A stretch of 64,000 bases of DNA from Rathayibacter agropyri (lineage in GTDB: Bacteria > Actinomycetota > Actinomycetes > Actinomycetales > Microbacteriaceae), in the NCBI RefSeq assembly GCF_013249015.1, contig NZ_JABRPL010000005.1:1-64000 (forward strand), read 5' to 3'. Position numbers and translations under genes: made by a program. Below are positions 57,199-64,000 of this stretch, piece by piece (the first letter of the stretch is position 1; every line of letters starts with the position of its first letter). The notes under the pieces were generated by a model that saw nothing but the letters and a program-made list of their open reading frames with translations, did not search any database and was not told where the DNA came from.

Positions 57199-58326
57199 AT
57201 GAACCCGACCCTCCCCCTTGCCCGTCCCGCACTCGATCACCGCCGCCCAGCCGCCGTCCCCTCCGGCCTGATGCGGGTCATCGAACTCGTCGGCCCTGGC
57301 GATCTCCGTCCGGCCACTCGGCCGATCCCCTCGACTTCGGCCGATGGCGTTCTTCTGCGCACGCGTGCAGTCTCGCTCTGCTCCACTGACGTCTCCTTCT
57401 TCGAGGGACACCTTCATCCTGTCGACTACCCTGTCGTCCTCGGCCACGAGTACGTCGGGGAAGTCGTCGACGTAGGGCCGGAGCTCGCTAAGACAGAGGC
57501 TGTATCGATCGGGGATCGTCTCGTCTACTGGGGCCAGACCGACTTCGACGGGCTTGCCGAGTACCAGAGTGTGCGTCCGGTGTTCGCAGGCGAACGCAAA
57601 ACCGACCAGTTCGCCACCAAACGCTCCTTCGTCGATGATCGGCGCGCGGCGGCGGTCGTTGTCCCCTCCACCCTTCCGGATATCGGCGCGTCGCTGATCG
57701 AGCCCACGACAGGGGTGCTCCGCTCTATCCTCGGAAACCCGCCGACCATCGGTGACCGGGTCCTGATATTGGGAGCTGGGCCCATCGGCATCATCGCCGG
57801 GAGCATTCTTCGGAAGATGTTCGCTGTCAGCGAGGTCGTGGTCCTCGATGCGAATCTCGCGAGGAACGCGCAGGCGACCGTGATCTTCGCCGATCGCGCG
57901 GTCACTTCCGCCGAACTCGCCGAGATCCGCGCCGACCACTTCGACTACGTCTTCGACACCCTTCCGACGATCCGCGTCGAGGGCGAGGAGGTCGATCCTC
58001 GGCGTCAGGCCATGAGCTGCCTGCGACCGCAGGGACGCTATGTCCTCTACGGCGCGTCGCAGGAGATGCAGAAGTTCGATACCTGGCTCCTCCTGGCCAA
58101 GGGCATCAGGATCGTCTCGTCGCCGTTCGACGTTCGCGCCTTCCCCATGTACCGCAGTGCCGCCGTCATTAGGGCGGCACTCGGGGCGATCACCTCCGGA
58201 ATCGTTGACGTCGACTCGCTCGTCACTCGCGTCCATCCGTTCACAGACTTCGAGGGGCTGCGCGCGATCTTCGCCGACTACCGCACCACGACCGATCTGA
58301 AGATCGTCATCGACTTCTCCGGGTGA
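57199..58326 (+). CDS. zinc-type alcohol dehydrogenase-like protein
   Basis: A 375-aa MDR enzyme: GroES-like domain with catalytic zinc ligands in VSLCSTDVSFFEG and VVLGHEYVGEVVDVGPE, and Rossmann motif VLILGAGPIGIIAGSIL. The usual four-Cys structural zinc loop is absent, as in some sugar-alcohol or inosamine dehydrogenases. ATG 57199 follows AGAAGGAACC. It lies between the acyltransferase and the thyA remnant. The substrate is unknown. Confidence 0.82.
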   Translation: MNPTLPLARPALDHRRPAAVPSGLMRVIELVGPGDLRPATRPIPSTSADGVLLRTRAVSLCSTDVSFFEGHLHPVDYPVVLGHEYVGEVVDVGPELAKTEAVSIGDRLVYWGQTDFDGLAEYQSVRPVFAGERKTDQFATKRSFVDDRRAAAVVVPSTLPDIGASLIEPTTGVLRSILGNPPTIGDRVLILGAGPIGIIAGSILRKMFAVSEVVVLDANLARNAQATVIFADRAVTSAELAEIRADHFDYVFDTLPTIRVEGEEVDPRRQAMSCLRPQGRYVLYGASQEMQKFDTWLLLAKGIRIVSSPFDVRAFPMYRSAAVIRAALGAITSGIVDVDSLVTRVHPFTDFEGLRAIFADYRTTTDLKIVIDFSG

Positions 58327-58408
58327 CGCCTTCGCCCCCGCTCTCCTTCGCCCACCCGCTCTCCTTCGCGCGACACGTGCGACCCCGACCGCACTGGAAA
58401 GTCCCGCC

Positions 58409-59203
58409 GTGTCATCGTCCTACGAGTGGCTTCTCCGGGACGTCCGGTTGAACGGCAGCCGACGAGCGGATCGCACCGGCATCGGCACCCTGAGCGTCTT
58501 CGGTCGGCACCTCCGTTACAACCTCGCCGCCGGCTTCCCGCTGGTGACGACGAAGCGCGTGCACGTCCCCTCTCTTGCGCAAGAACTGTTCTGGTTCCTC
58601 CGCGGAGAGAAGAATGCCGGCTGGCTTCCGGGAACGGGGTGTGTCTATCTGGGACGAGTGGGCGGATGAGAGCGGGAATCTTGGGTCCATATACGGCGCG
58701 CAGCGGAGGCGATGGGAAACGAAGACAGGGGAGGCGTCGATCAGATCGCTCGAGCCGTCGAGCAGATCCGCTTCGACCCGAACTCGAGGAGGATCGTGGT
58801 CTCGGCCTGGAACGTCGGTGAGATCGACGAGAGGGTGCTGCTGCCGTGTCACGTCCTCTTCCAGTTCTCGGTCGACGCCGAGCGCCTCTCCTGCCACGTC
58901 TACCAGCGCAGTGCCGACCTGTTCCTCGGCGTGCCCTTCACACCTCGCGAGCTACGCGCTTCTCACCCACTTGGTCGCCGATCACCGCGCACTTGATGTC
59001 GGCGACCTCATCTGGACCGCGGGCGACTGCCACATTTACCTGAACCACCTGGAGCAGGTTGACGAGCAGCTCACTCGGCGGTCGTTTCCGCCGCCGGTCC
59101 TCACCCTTCGCAGACATCTGCTCGGACGTGACCAGGACGGACTCGATGATCTCGAGCTCCCGGGCTACCGCGCCCATCCTCGGCTCAGGGCGCCCGTCGC
59201 AGT
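58409..59203 (+). pseudogene. thyA: thymidylate synthase (thyA) with three frameshifts
   Basis: The whole ThyA sequence can be read, but in shifting frames. Frame 1 from GTG 58409: SYEWLLRDVRLNG, DRTGIGTLSVFG, FPLVTTKRVHVPS, ELFWFLRGEKNAGWLPG. After a +1 shift near 58626-58648: [20 protein letters not shown]. After a -1 shift near 58730: [33 protein letters not shown] (catalytic Cys), [13 protein letters not shown]. After a +1 shift near 58938-58946: [44 protein letters not shown]. Also the normal stop is lost. Either a decayed gene (the cell then needs ThyX) or sequencing error; three indels favour decay. Confidence 0.85.
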
Positions 59204-59265
59204 AGGAGAGCGGGGACGAGGCGGAGGAAGCACTGCGAGGCGCTCCGGAGCGCGCAAATCACAGA

Positions 59266-59286
59266 GTTGAGCCGATACGACTCAAC
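59266..59286 (+). promoter_or_regulatory. HAIR site 1 (HspR operator)
   Basis: GTTGAGC-N7-ACTCAAC, matching the HspR-associated inverted repeat CTTGAGT-N7-ACTCAAG in spacing and core. It lies upstream of the dnaK promoter. Confidence 0.8.
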
Positions 59287-59301
59287 TCTTCGTCGGTCGA
59301 C

Positions 59302-59348
59302 TTGACGCGACGGCTGGGATGACTAAACTTGAGCGCGTGGGACTCAAC
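59302..59348 (+). promoter_or_regulatory. dnaK promoter with HAIR site 2
   Basis: TTGACG (59302-59307), 16-nt spacer, TAAACT (59324-59329) form a vegetative-type promoter. A second HAIR, CTTGAGC-N7-ACTCAAC at 59328-59348, overlaps the -10, so HspR binding would block transcription. The start codon is 90 nt further on. Confidence 0.85.
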
Positions 59349-59437
59349 CCCCGCAGAGGTTTCGATTCACCAGTCAGTCAGTCAATCGACCGGCTTGCCG
59401 CTCGCGCGGCGGTCGATCGCGAAGGAGAGCAACGCAT

Positions 59438-61300
59438 ATGTCCCGTGCCGTAGGCATCGACCTGGGAACCACCAACTCGGTCGTGGCCGTCCTCGAGGGT
59501 GGCGAGCCGACTGTCATCGCGAACGCCGAGGGCTTCCGCACCACTCCGTCCGTCGTTGCGTTCGCCAAGGACGGGGAGGTGCTCGTCGGCGAGACCGCGA
59601 AGCGCCAGGCCGTCACCAACGTCGACCGAACCATCGCTTCCGTCAAGCGCCACATGGGTACCGACTGGACCTTCGGCGTGGAAGACAAGAAGTACACCCC
59701 GCAGGAGATTTCGGCTCGCATCCTGGGCAAGCTCAAGCGTGACGCTGAGCAGTACCTGGGCGACACGGTGACCGACGCGGTCATTACCGTTCCCGCGTAC
59801 TTTAACGATGCTGAGCGCCAGGCCACGAAGGACGCCGGCGAGATCGCGGGCCTGAATGTCCTGCGCATCATCAACGAGCCGACCGCGGCCGCCCTTGCCT
59901 ATGGACTCGACAAGGGCAAGGAAGACGAACTCATCCTTGTCTTCGACCTTGGTGGTGGAACTTTCGACGTCTCCCTCCTTGAGGTGGGCAAGGACGATGA
60001 CTTTTCGACCATTCAGGTCCGTGCGACCTCCGGAGACAATCGCCTCGGCGGCGATGACTGGGACCAGCGCGTGGTCGACCACCTGGTCAAGCGCTTCAAG
60101 GACTCCACCGGAGTCGACGTCTCGAAGGACAAGATTGCCCGCCAGCGCCTGAAGGAGGCCGCGGAGCAGGCGAAGAAGGAGCTCTCCTCAAGCACCTCCA
60201 CCAGCATCCAGCTGCCCTACCTCTCGCTCACCGAGAACGGCCCGGCGAACCTCGATGAGACGCTGACCCGCGCCAAGTTCGAGGAGCTCACCAGCGACCT
60301 GATCGAGCGCACCCGCAAGCCGTTCACCGACGTGATTGCCGAGGCGGGCGTGAAGGTCGACGATATCGCGCACGTCGTGCTCGTCGGTGGTTCCACCCGC
60401 ATGCCTGCCGTGGCCGAACTTGTCAAGAAGCTCACCGGCGGTAAGGAGCCGAATAAGGGCGTCAATCCTGACGAGGTCGTCGCCGTCGGCGCCGCACTGC
60501 AGGCCGGCGTCCTGAAGGGCGAGCGCAAGGATGTCCTCCTGATCGACGTGACCCCGCTCTCGCTGGGCATCGAGACCAAGGGTGGCATCATGACGAAGCT
60601 CATCGAGCGCAACACCGCGATCCCGACCAAGCGCTCCGAGACCTTCACCACGGCCGACGACAACCAGCCGTCCGTCGCGATCCAGGTGTTCCAGGGCGAG
60701 CGCGAGTTCACCCGCGACAATAAGAACCTGGGCACTTTCGAGCTGACCGGCATCGCACCGGCCCCGCGTGGAATCCCGCAGGTCGAGGTCACGTTCGACA
60801 TCGACGCCAACGGCATCGTGCACGTGTCGGCGAAGGACAAGGGCACCGGCAAGGAGCAGTCGATGACCATCACCGGCGGCTCGTCGCTGCCCAAGGAGGA
60901 CATCGACCGCATGGTCCGCGAGGCCGAGGAGCACGCCGCCGAGGACAAGGCCCGCCGAGAGGCCGCCGAAATCCGCAACAACGCCGAGACTCTCGCGTAC
61001 TCGGTCGACAAGCTCATCAAGGACAACGAGGACAAGCTGCCCGAGGACGTCAAGTCCGAAGTGCAGGGCGACGTCGATGCTCTGAAGACCGCGCTCGCCG
61101 GCGACGACGACGCAGCTGTCAAGACCGCATTTGACGCGCTCAACGCCTCGCAGACCAAGATCGGCCAGGCGATCTACTCGCAGGACCAGGCTGCGCAGAG
61201 CACCCCCGCCGATGCTCCGGCCGACGGTGGCAAGAAGAGCGACGAGGACATCGTCGACGCCGAGGTCATCGACGAGGACGAGCCGAAGGACACCAAGTAG
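59438..61300 (+). CDS. dnaK: chaperone DnaK (Hsp70)
   Basis: A 620-aa Hsp70. ATPase motifs: [47 protein letters not shown]-type stretch, [13 protein letters not shown]; the substrate-binding domain and an acidic end EDEPKDTK follow. The 620-residue length is usual for actinobacteria. ATG follows GGAGAG. First gene of dnaK-grpE-dnaJ-hspR. Confidence 0.98.
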   Translation: MSRAVGIDLGTTNSVVAVLEGGEPTVIANAEGFRTTPSVVAFAKDGEVLVGETAKRQAVTNVDRTIASVKRHMGTDWTFGVEDKKYTPQEISARILGKLKRDAEQYLGDTVTDAVITVPAYFNDAERQATKDAGEIAGLNVLRIINEPTAAALAYGLDKGKEDELILVFDLGGGTFDVSLLEVGKDDDFSTIQVRATSGDNRLGGDDWDQRVVDHLVKRFKDSTGVDVSKDKIARQRLKEAAEQAKKELSSSTSTSIQLPYLSLTENGPANLDETLTRAKFEELTSDLIERTRKPFTDVIAEAGVKVDDIAHVVLVGGSTRMPAVAELVKKLTGGKEPNKGVNPDEVVAVGAALQAGVLKGERKDVLLIDVTPLSLGIETKGGIMTKLIERNTAIPTKRSETFTTADDNQPSVAIQVFQGEREFTRDNKNLGTFELTGIAPAPRGIPQVEVTFDIDANGIVHVSAKDKGTGKEQSMTITGGSSLPKEDIDRMVREAEEHAAEDKARREAAEIRNNAETLAYSVDKLIKDNEDKLPEDVKSEVQGDVDALKTALAGDDDAAVKTAFDALNASQTKIGQAIYSQDQAAQSTPADAPADGGKKSDEDIVDAEVIDEDEPKDTK

Positions 61301-61302
61301 TC

Positions 61303-61947
61303 ATGGCAGCCGAGAACGAGCCCCAGGGCCTCCCCGAGGAGCAGCCGGCGACGGGCGGCGACGAGGAGGGGGCCGCAGCGGCGCAGGATGCCCAGGATCA
61401 GGAGGGCCTGATCGAGGCCGAGGGGCCTGACGTCGAGACCACCCTCTCGGATGCCGAGGGGCCTGACGTCGAGACCACCCTCTCGGATGCCGACCTTTCG
61501 TTCCTCTCGGGTCAGTCCAGCGCCGAGACGCTCGCGGCCGAGCACCTCGCCGACCTCCAGCGGGTGACCGCCGAGTACGCGAACTACCGCAAGCGCACGG
61601 AGTCGAATCGCCAGGTCGACAAGGAACGGGCGATCGGCGACGCCGTGAAGGTCATCCTTCCCGTGCTCGACGATCTGGACCGCGCCGAGAAGCATGGGGA
61701 CCTCGCCGAGGGCGGGCCCTTCACGGCCATCGCGCAGAAGCTGCGCGGGGGAGTGGAGAAGCTTGGCCTGGTCAAGACAGGCGCGGTCGGCGACCTGTTC
61801 GACCCGAACATCCACGAGGCGATCTTCCAGCAGCCCACCCCCGGCGCCGAGACCTCCACGGTCGCGGACGTCGTCGAGTCCGGCTATTACCTCGGAGGCT
61901 CGCTGTTGCGTGCCGCCAAGGTGGTCGTGGCCGTTCCTGCCGACTGA
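61303..61947 (+). CDS. grpE: nucleotide exchange factor GrpE
   Basis: A 214-aa GrpE with an acidic, disordered N-terminus, coiled-coil (LADLQRVTAEYANYRKRTES) and beta domain (DLFDPNIHEAIFQQPTPG, YYLGGSLLRAAKVVVAV). It starts 2 nt after dnaK. The N-terminal tail contains a perfect duplication of AEGPDVETTLSD from a 36-bp tandem repeat. Confidence 0.96.
   Translation: MAAENEPQGLPEEQPATGGDEEGAAAAQDAQDQEGLIEAEGPDVETTLSDAEGPDVETTLSDADLSFLSGQSSAETLAAEHLADLQRVTAEYANYRKRTESNRQVDKERAIGDAVKVILPVLDDLDRAEKHGDLAEGGPFTAIAQKLRGGVEKLGLVKTGAVGDLFDPNIHEAIFQQPTPGAETSTVADVVESGYYLGGSLLRAAKVVVAVPAD
61417..61488 (+). repeat. perfect 36-bp tandem duplication inside grpE
   Basis: Bases 61417-61452 and 61453-61488 are identical, including third codon positions, so the duplication is recent. 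It keeps the frame and adds 12 residues to the disordered tail. Confidence 0.95.
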
Positions 61948-61969
61948 CCCGCTACCAGCATCACTGCGG

Positions 61970-62016
61970 AGGATCCCGCTTCGGTCGGCAGCACGCTGAC
62001 GACCGAGGCGGGTCCT
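61970..62016 (+). terminator. hairpin between grpE and dnaJ
   Basis: GGATCCCGCTTCGGTC pairs imperfectly with GACCGAGGCGGGTCC (about 13 pairs) in the 97-nt gap between grpE and dnaJ. It may attenuate or mark an RNA-processing site, lowering dnaJ-hspR relative to dnaK. Confidence 0.45.
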
Positions 62017-62044
62017 TCGGAGCATTTGACACAGGAAGAGGCAC

Positions 62045-63031
62045 ATGGCCAGCCAGGATTGGTTCGATAAGGACTTCTACAAGGTCCTCGGCGTATCCAA
62101 GGACGTCTCCGCGGCGGACCTCAAGAAGATTTACCGCAAGCTCGCCCGCCAGTTCCACCCCGACTCGAACCCGGGGGACGCGAAGGCCGAGGCGAGATTT
62201 AAGGAGATCAGCGAGGCGTACACCGTCCTCTCGGATGACGACCAGCGCAAGGAGTACGACCAGATCCGCGCGATGGGTGGCGGCGCGCGCTTCACCGCCG
62301 GCGGCCAGCCCGGAGGCTTCGACGACGTCTTCGGGGGAATGTTCGGCCAGGGCGGGCGCACCTCCTACAGCACTCAGCAGGGCCCGCCGCCCGGCTTCGA
62401 GGACATCCTCGGCGGTGTGTTCGGCGGCGGCTCCCGTTTCGGCCAGCCCAGCGGCGGCTACCGCGGCTTCGGCGGTCCGCAGAAGGGTGCCGACGTCACC
62501 GCCAGCACCACCATCGACTTCCGTACCGCGACCCGGGGCGACACCGTGCAGCTGCAGACCGGCGACGGACGCACGCTCTCGGTGCGCATCCCCGCCGGAG
62601 TGGCAGACGACCAGAAGATTCGCGTCCGCGGTAAGGGCCGCCCGAGCCCGGACGGCGGCGAACCCGGCGACCTCGTGCTCACCGTCTCGGTCCGCAAGCA
62701 CCCCGTCTTTGAGCGCGACGGACTGAACCTGCGCGTCACGGTCCCGGTCACCTTCGTCGAGGCCGTTTTCGGTGCGACGATCGAGGTGCCGACCCTCGGC
62801 GGCGAGCCGGTCAGGCTACGGGTCGCCCCCGGTACGCCGAGCGGCCGGGTCCTGCGGGTCAAGGGCCGAGGAGTAACGACCTCGAAGGGCACCGGCGACC
62901 TGCTCGCAGTCCTCCAGGTCGCCGTCCCGAGCCATCTGTCCTCCGCCGCCCGCGAGGCGCTCGAGGCCTATGCGGCCGCCGAGCCAGACGAGGACCCGCG
63001 CGAGGACATTCTGGAGAAGGCCCGCTCCTAG
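62045..63031 (+). CDS. dnaJ: DnaJ-type co-chaperone without zinc fingers
   Basis: A 328-aa Hsp40. J domain at the N-terminus with the HPD motif (RQFHPDSNPGD), a Gly/Phe-rich linker (GGFDDVFGGMFGQGG), and two C-terminal beta domains (GADVTASTTIDFRTATRGDT onwards). The CxxCxGxG zinc fingers are absent, so it is a class II (CbpA-like) J protein although it sits in the dnaK operon. ATG follows AGGAAGAGGCAC. Confidence 0.95.
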   Translation: MASQDWFDKDFYKVLGVSKDVSAADLKKIYRKLARQFHPDSNPGDAKAEARFKEISEAYTVLSDDDQRKEYDQIRAMGGGARFTAGGQPGGFDDVFGGMFGQGGRTSYSTQQGPPPGFEDILGGVFGGGSRFGQPSGGYRGFGGPQKGADVTASTTIDFRTATRGDTVQLQTGDGRTLSVRIPAGVADDQKIRVRGKGRPSPDGGEPGDLVLTVSVRKHPVFERDGLNLRVTVPVTFVEAVFGATIEVPTLGGEPVRLRVAPGTPSGRVLRVKGRGVTTSKGTGDLLAVLQVAVPSHLSSAAREALEAYAAAEPDEDPREDILEKARS

Positions 63032-63070
63032 CAGCGGGACGTCGGCGCGGTCGATTGGAGAGGTGAAGGC

Positions 63071-63511
63071 ATGGATGAGAACACGCCCGTCTTCGCCATC
63101 GCTGTCGCCGCCGATCTCGCGGGCATGCACCCGCAGACGCTCCGCCAGTACGACCGTCTGGGCCTGGTGCGGCCGACACGCACGGCGGGCAAGTCGCGCC
63201 GCTACTCGATGCGCGATGTGGTGCAGCTGCGCGAGGTGGCGCGGCTCTCCTCCGAGGGGGTCTCCCTCGAGGGCATCGCACGGATTCTTCAGCTCGAGAA
63301 CCAGGTGCAGTCGCTCTCCCACAGGGTGCGCGAGCTCGAGTCGGCGCTCGCGGATGAACTCCTCAACCGTCCGGGGCGGCGGGTGTTCGCCGCCGGTCTC
63401 GAGGGCGACGTGGTTACCCTCCGTCACGGGACGCGCGCGCAGCGCCGCACCGAGCTCGTCGTCTGGCGCCCGATCCAGCGATCCAGCGCCACCGAGACCG
63501 AGTCAACCTGA
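63071..63511 (+). CDS. hspR: heat shock repressor HspR (MerR family)
   Basis: A 146-aa MerR-type protein: HTH and wing FAIAVAADLAGMHPQTLRQY, DRLGLVRPTRTAGKSRRYS, then a coiled-coil (RILQLENQVQSLSHRVRELE). It represses dnaK-grpE-dnaJ-hspR through HAIR sites with DnaK as co-repressor (family knowledge). Both HAIR sites are found upstream of dnaK, closing the loop. ATG follows GGAGAGG. Confidence 0.95.
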   Translation: MDENTPVFAIAVAADLAGMHPQTLRQYDRLGLVRPTRTAGKSRRYSMRDVVQLREVARLSSEGVSLEGIARILQLENQVQSLSHRVRELESALADELLNRPGRRVFAAGLEGDVVTLRHGTRAQRRTELVVWRPIQRSSATETEST

Positions 63512-63591
63512 TCCAGCGCTAGCCTGACGGAGCGCCGGTGCACCGTCATCGCGCCCGTTCCGAAGTCACGGGGCGGAGACAGGAGGACGAC

Positions 63592-64000
63592 GTGGACCAC
63601 GACAGCATTGACGAGCGGGAGCCGCACTCGGAATCGGATATCGTCCCGGAGGGGAGCGACGACCTCGATCCGCAGACGGGCGCCGCGGATGCGACAGATG
63701 CAGAGCAGATGGCCGAAGGCCCCTCCGGTCACGTTTCCGCTCAAGTTTCCGAGGTCTTCGAGGCGGGCGATTTCGCCGAGACTGGCGAGACGGCAGACAC
63801 CACGGAAACCACCGATGTCGCGGAGAATCGCGAGGCCGCGGAGAATGACGAGTCTGCAGAGGCCGTCGAGACCGCGGAGCACGACCAGACCGTGAAGACT
63901 GCGGAGTCTGCGGACGTTGCGGAGAACGACGAGACCGCGGAAAACGCGGACGTTGCGGAGAACGACGATGAGTCTGCGGAGATTTCGGACGCGGAGAACG
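63592..64000 (+). CDS. highly acidic repetitive protein, cut by right edge
   Basis: From GTG 63592 (after AGGAGGACGAC) the frame is open to the last base, at least 136 codons. The start is VDHDSIDEREPHSESDIVPE, and the rest is dominated by Ala, Glu, Asn, Asp and Thr in irregular repeats such as AENDESAEAVETAE and ADVAENDETAEN. No signal peptide is seen. The rest of the protein is outside the window, so no function can be given. Confidence 0.7.
   Translation, partial: MDHDSIDEREPHSESDIVPEGSDDLDPQTGAADATDAEQMAEGPSGHVSAQVSEVFEAGDFAETGETADTTETTDVAENREAAENDESAEAVETAEHDQTVKTAESADVAENDETAENADVAENDDESAEISDAEN

Noticed and set aside
55225-58236. A 1003-codon open frame on the minus strand
   Set aside because: It runs antisense through four well-supported genes (F420 reductase-like, acyltransferase, dehydrogenase and LysR leader); its product is Arg/Asp/Glu/Gly-rich with no domain, a common artefact of high-GC codon bias.
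58409-59203. thyA disruption read as programmed frameshifting
   Set aside because: Three separate shifts in both directions without slippery heptamers or downstream structures; decay or sequencing error is far simpler.

Overview
The window is high-GC, gene-dense actinobacterial DNA, most likely from a yellow-pigmented Microbacteriaceae (Rathayibacter, Clavibacter or Curtobacterium type). The evidence is a C50 carotenoid locus (idi, crtE, crtB-crtI, two small cyclase subunits, crtEb), a dnaK-grpE-dnaJ-hspR operon with HAIR operators, a DtxR/IdeR iron box, a Microbacteriaceae-type DUF7882 protein, many GTG starts, and many genes with a TANNNT hexamer 6-7 nt before the start codon (leaderless promoters). 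There is no rRNA, insertion sequence, prophage or CRISPR array. One tRNA is present, Gly(CCC) at 45809-45879.

Layout. 1-9,950: a Tat-like surface protein cut by the left edge, an AraC regulator, a glgX operon, two quinone-oxidoreductase-type genes and small proteins, a cold-shock gene and an AI-2E family transporter. 10,000-17,100: a lipid kinase operon, a hydrolase-fold protein lacking its catalytic residues, RNase J, and an Xre-RES toxin-antitoxin pair. 17,100-22,700: an EEP nuclease and membrane protein, then the most unusual locus: a 609-aa protein with an ESAT-6-like helical N-terminus and a DUF1023 lipase-like C-terminus, overlapping the first of three tandem paralogous lipoprotein-like genes. 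This resembles a secreted lipase effector with multiplied immunity lipoproteins. 22,700-33,100: Ser/Thr kinase plus lipoprotein, FeS photolyase, RlmA-type methyltransferase, second AI-2E transporter, MauE-thioredoxin protein, GH13 glycosidase, HU. 33,100-45,900: CopD-CtaG, Pif1-like helicase, iron-regulated heme oxygenase, a decayed hipBA module, Lrp and MarR regulators, a YgiB/YgiC pair. 45,900-52,500: dcd and the carotenoid genes. 52,500-64,000: MFS transporter, LysR and divergent F420-reductase-like gene, acyltransferase, zinc dehydrogenase, a thyA pseudogene with three frameshifts, the DnaK operon, and an acidic protein cut by the right edge.

How genes work together. IDI and CrtE supply GGPP; the CrtB-CrtI fusion makes lycopene; CrtEb adds C5 units; the CrtYe/CrtYf pair cyclises the ends to a decaprenoxanthin- or sarcinaxanthin-like C50 pigment. 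HspR represses dnaK-grpE-dnaJ-hspR through two HAIR sites. The heme oxygenase sits under an iron box, so heme iron is probably recovered under iron starvation. Many gene pairs overlap by 4 nt (ATGA or GTGA), pointing to translational coupling. Four intergenic terminators share a two-stem hairpin design.
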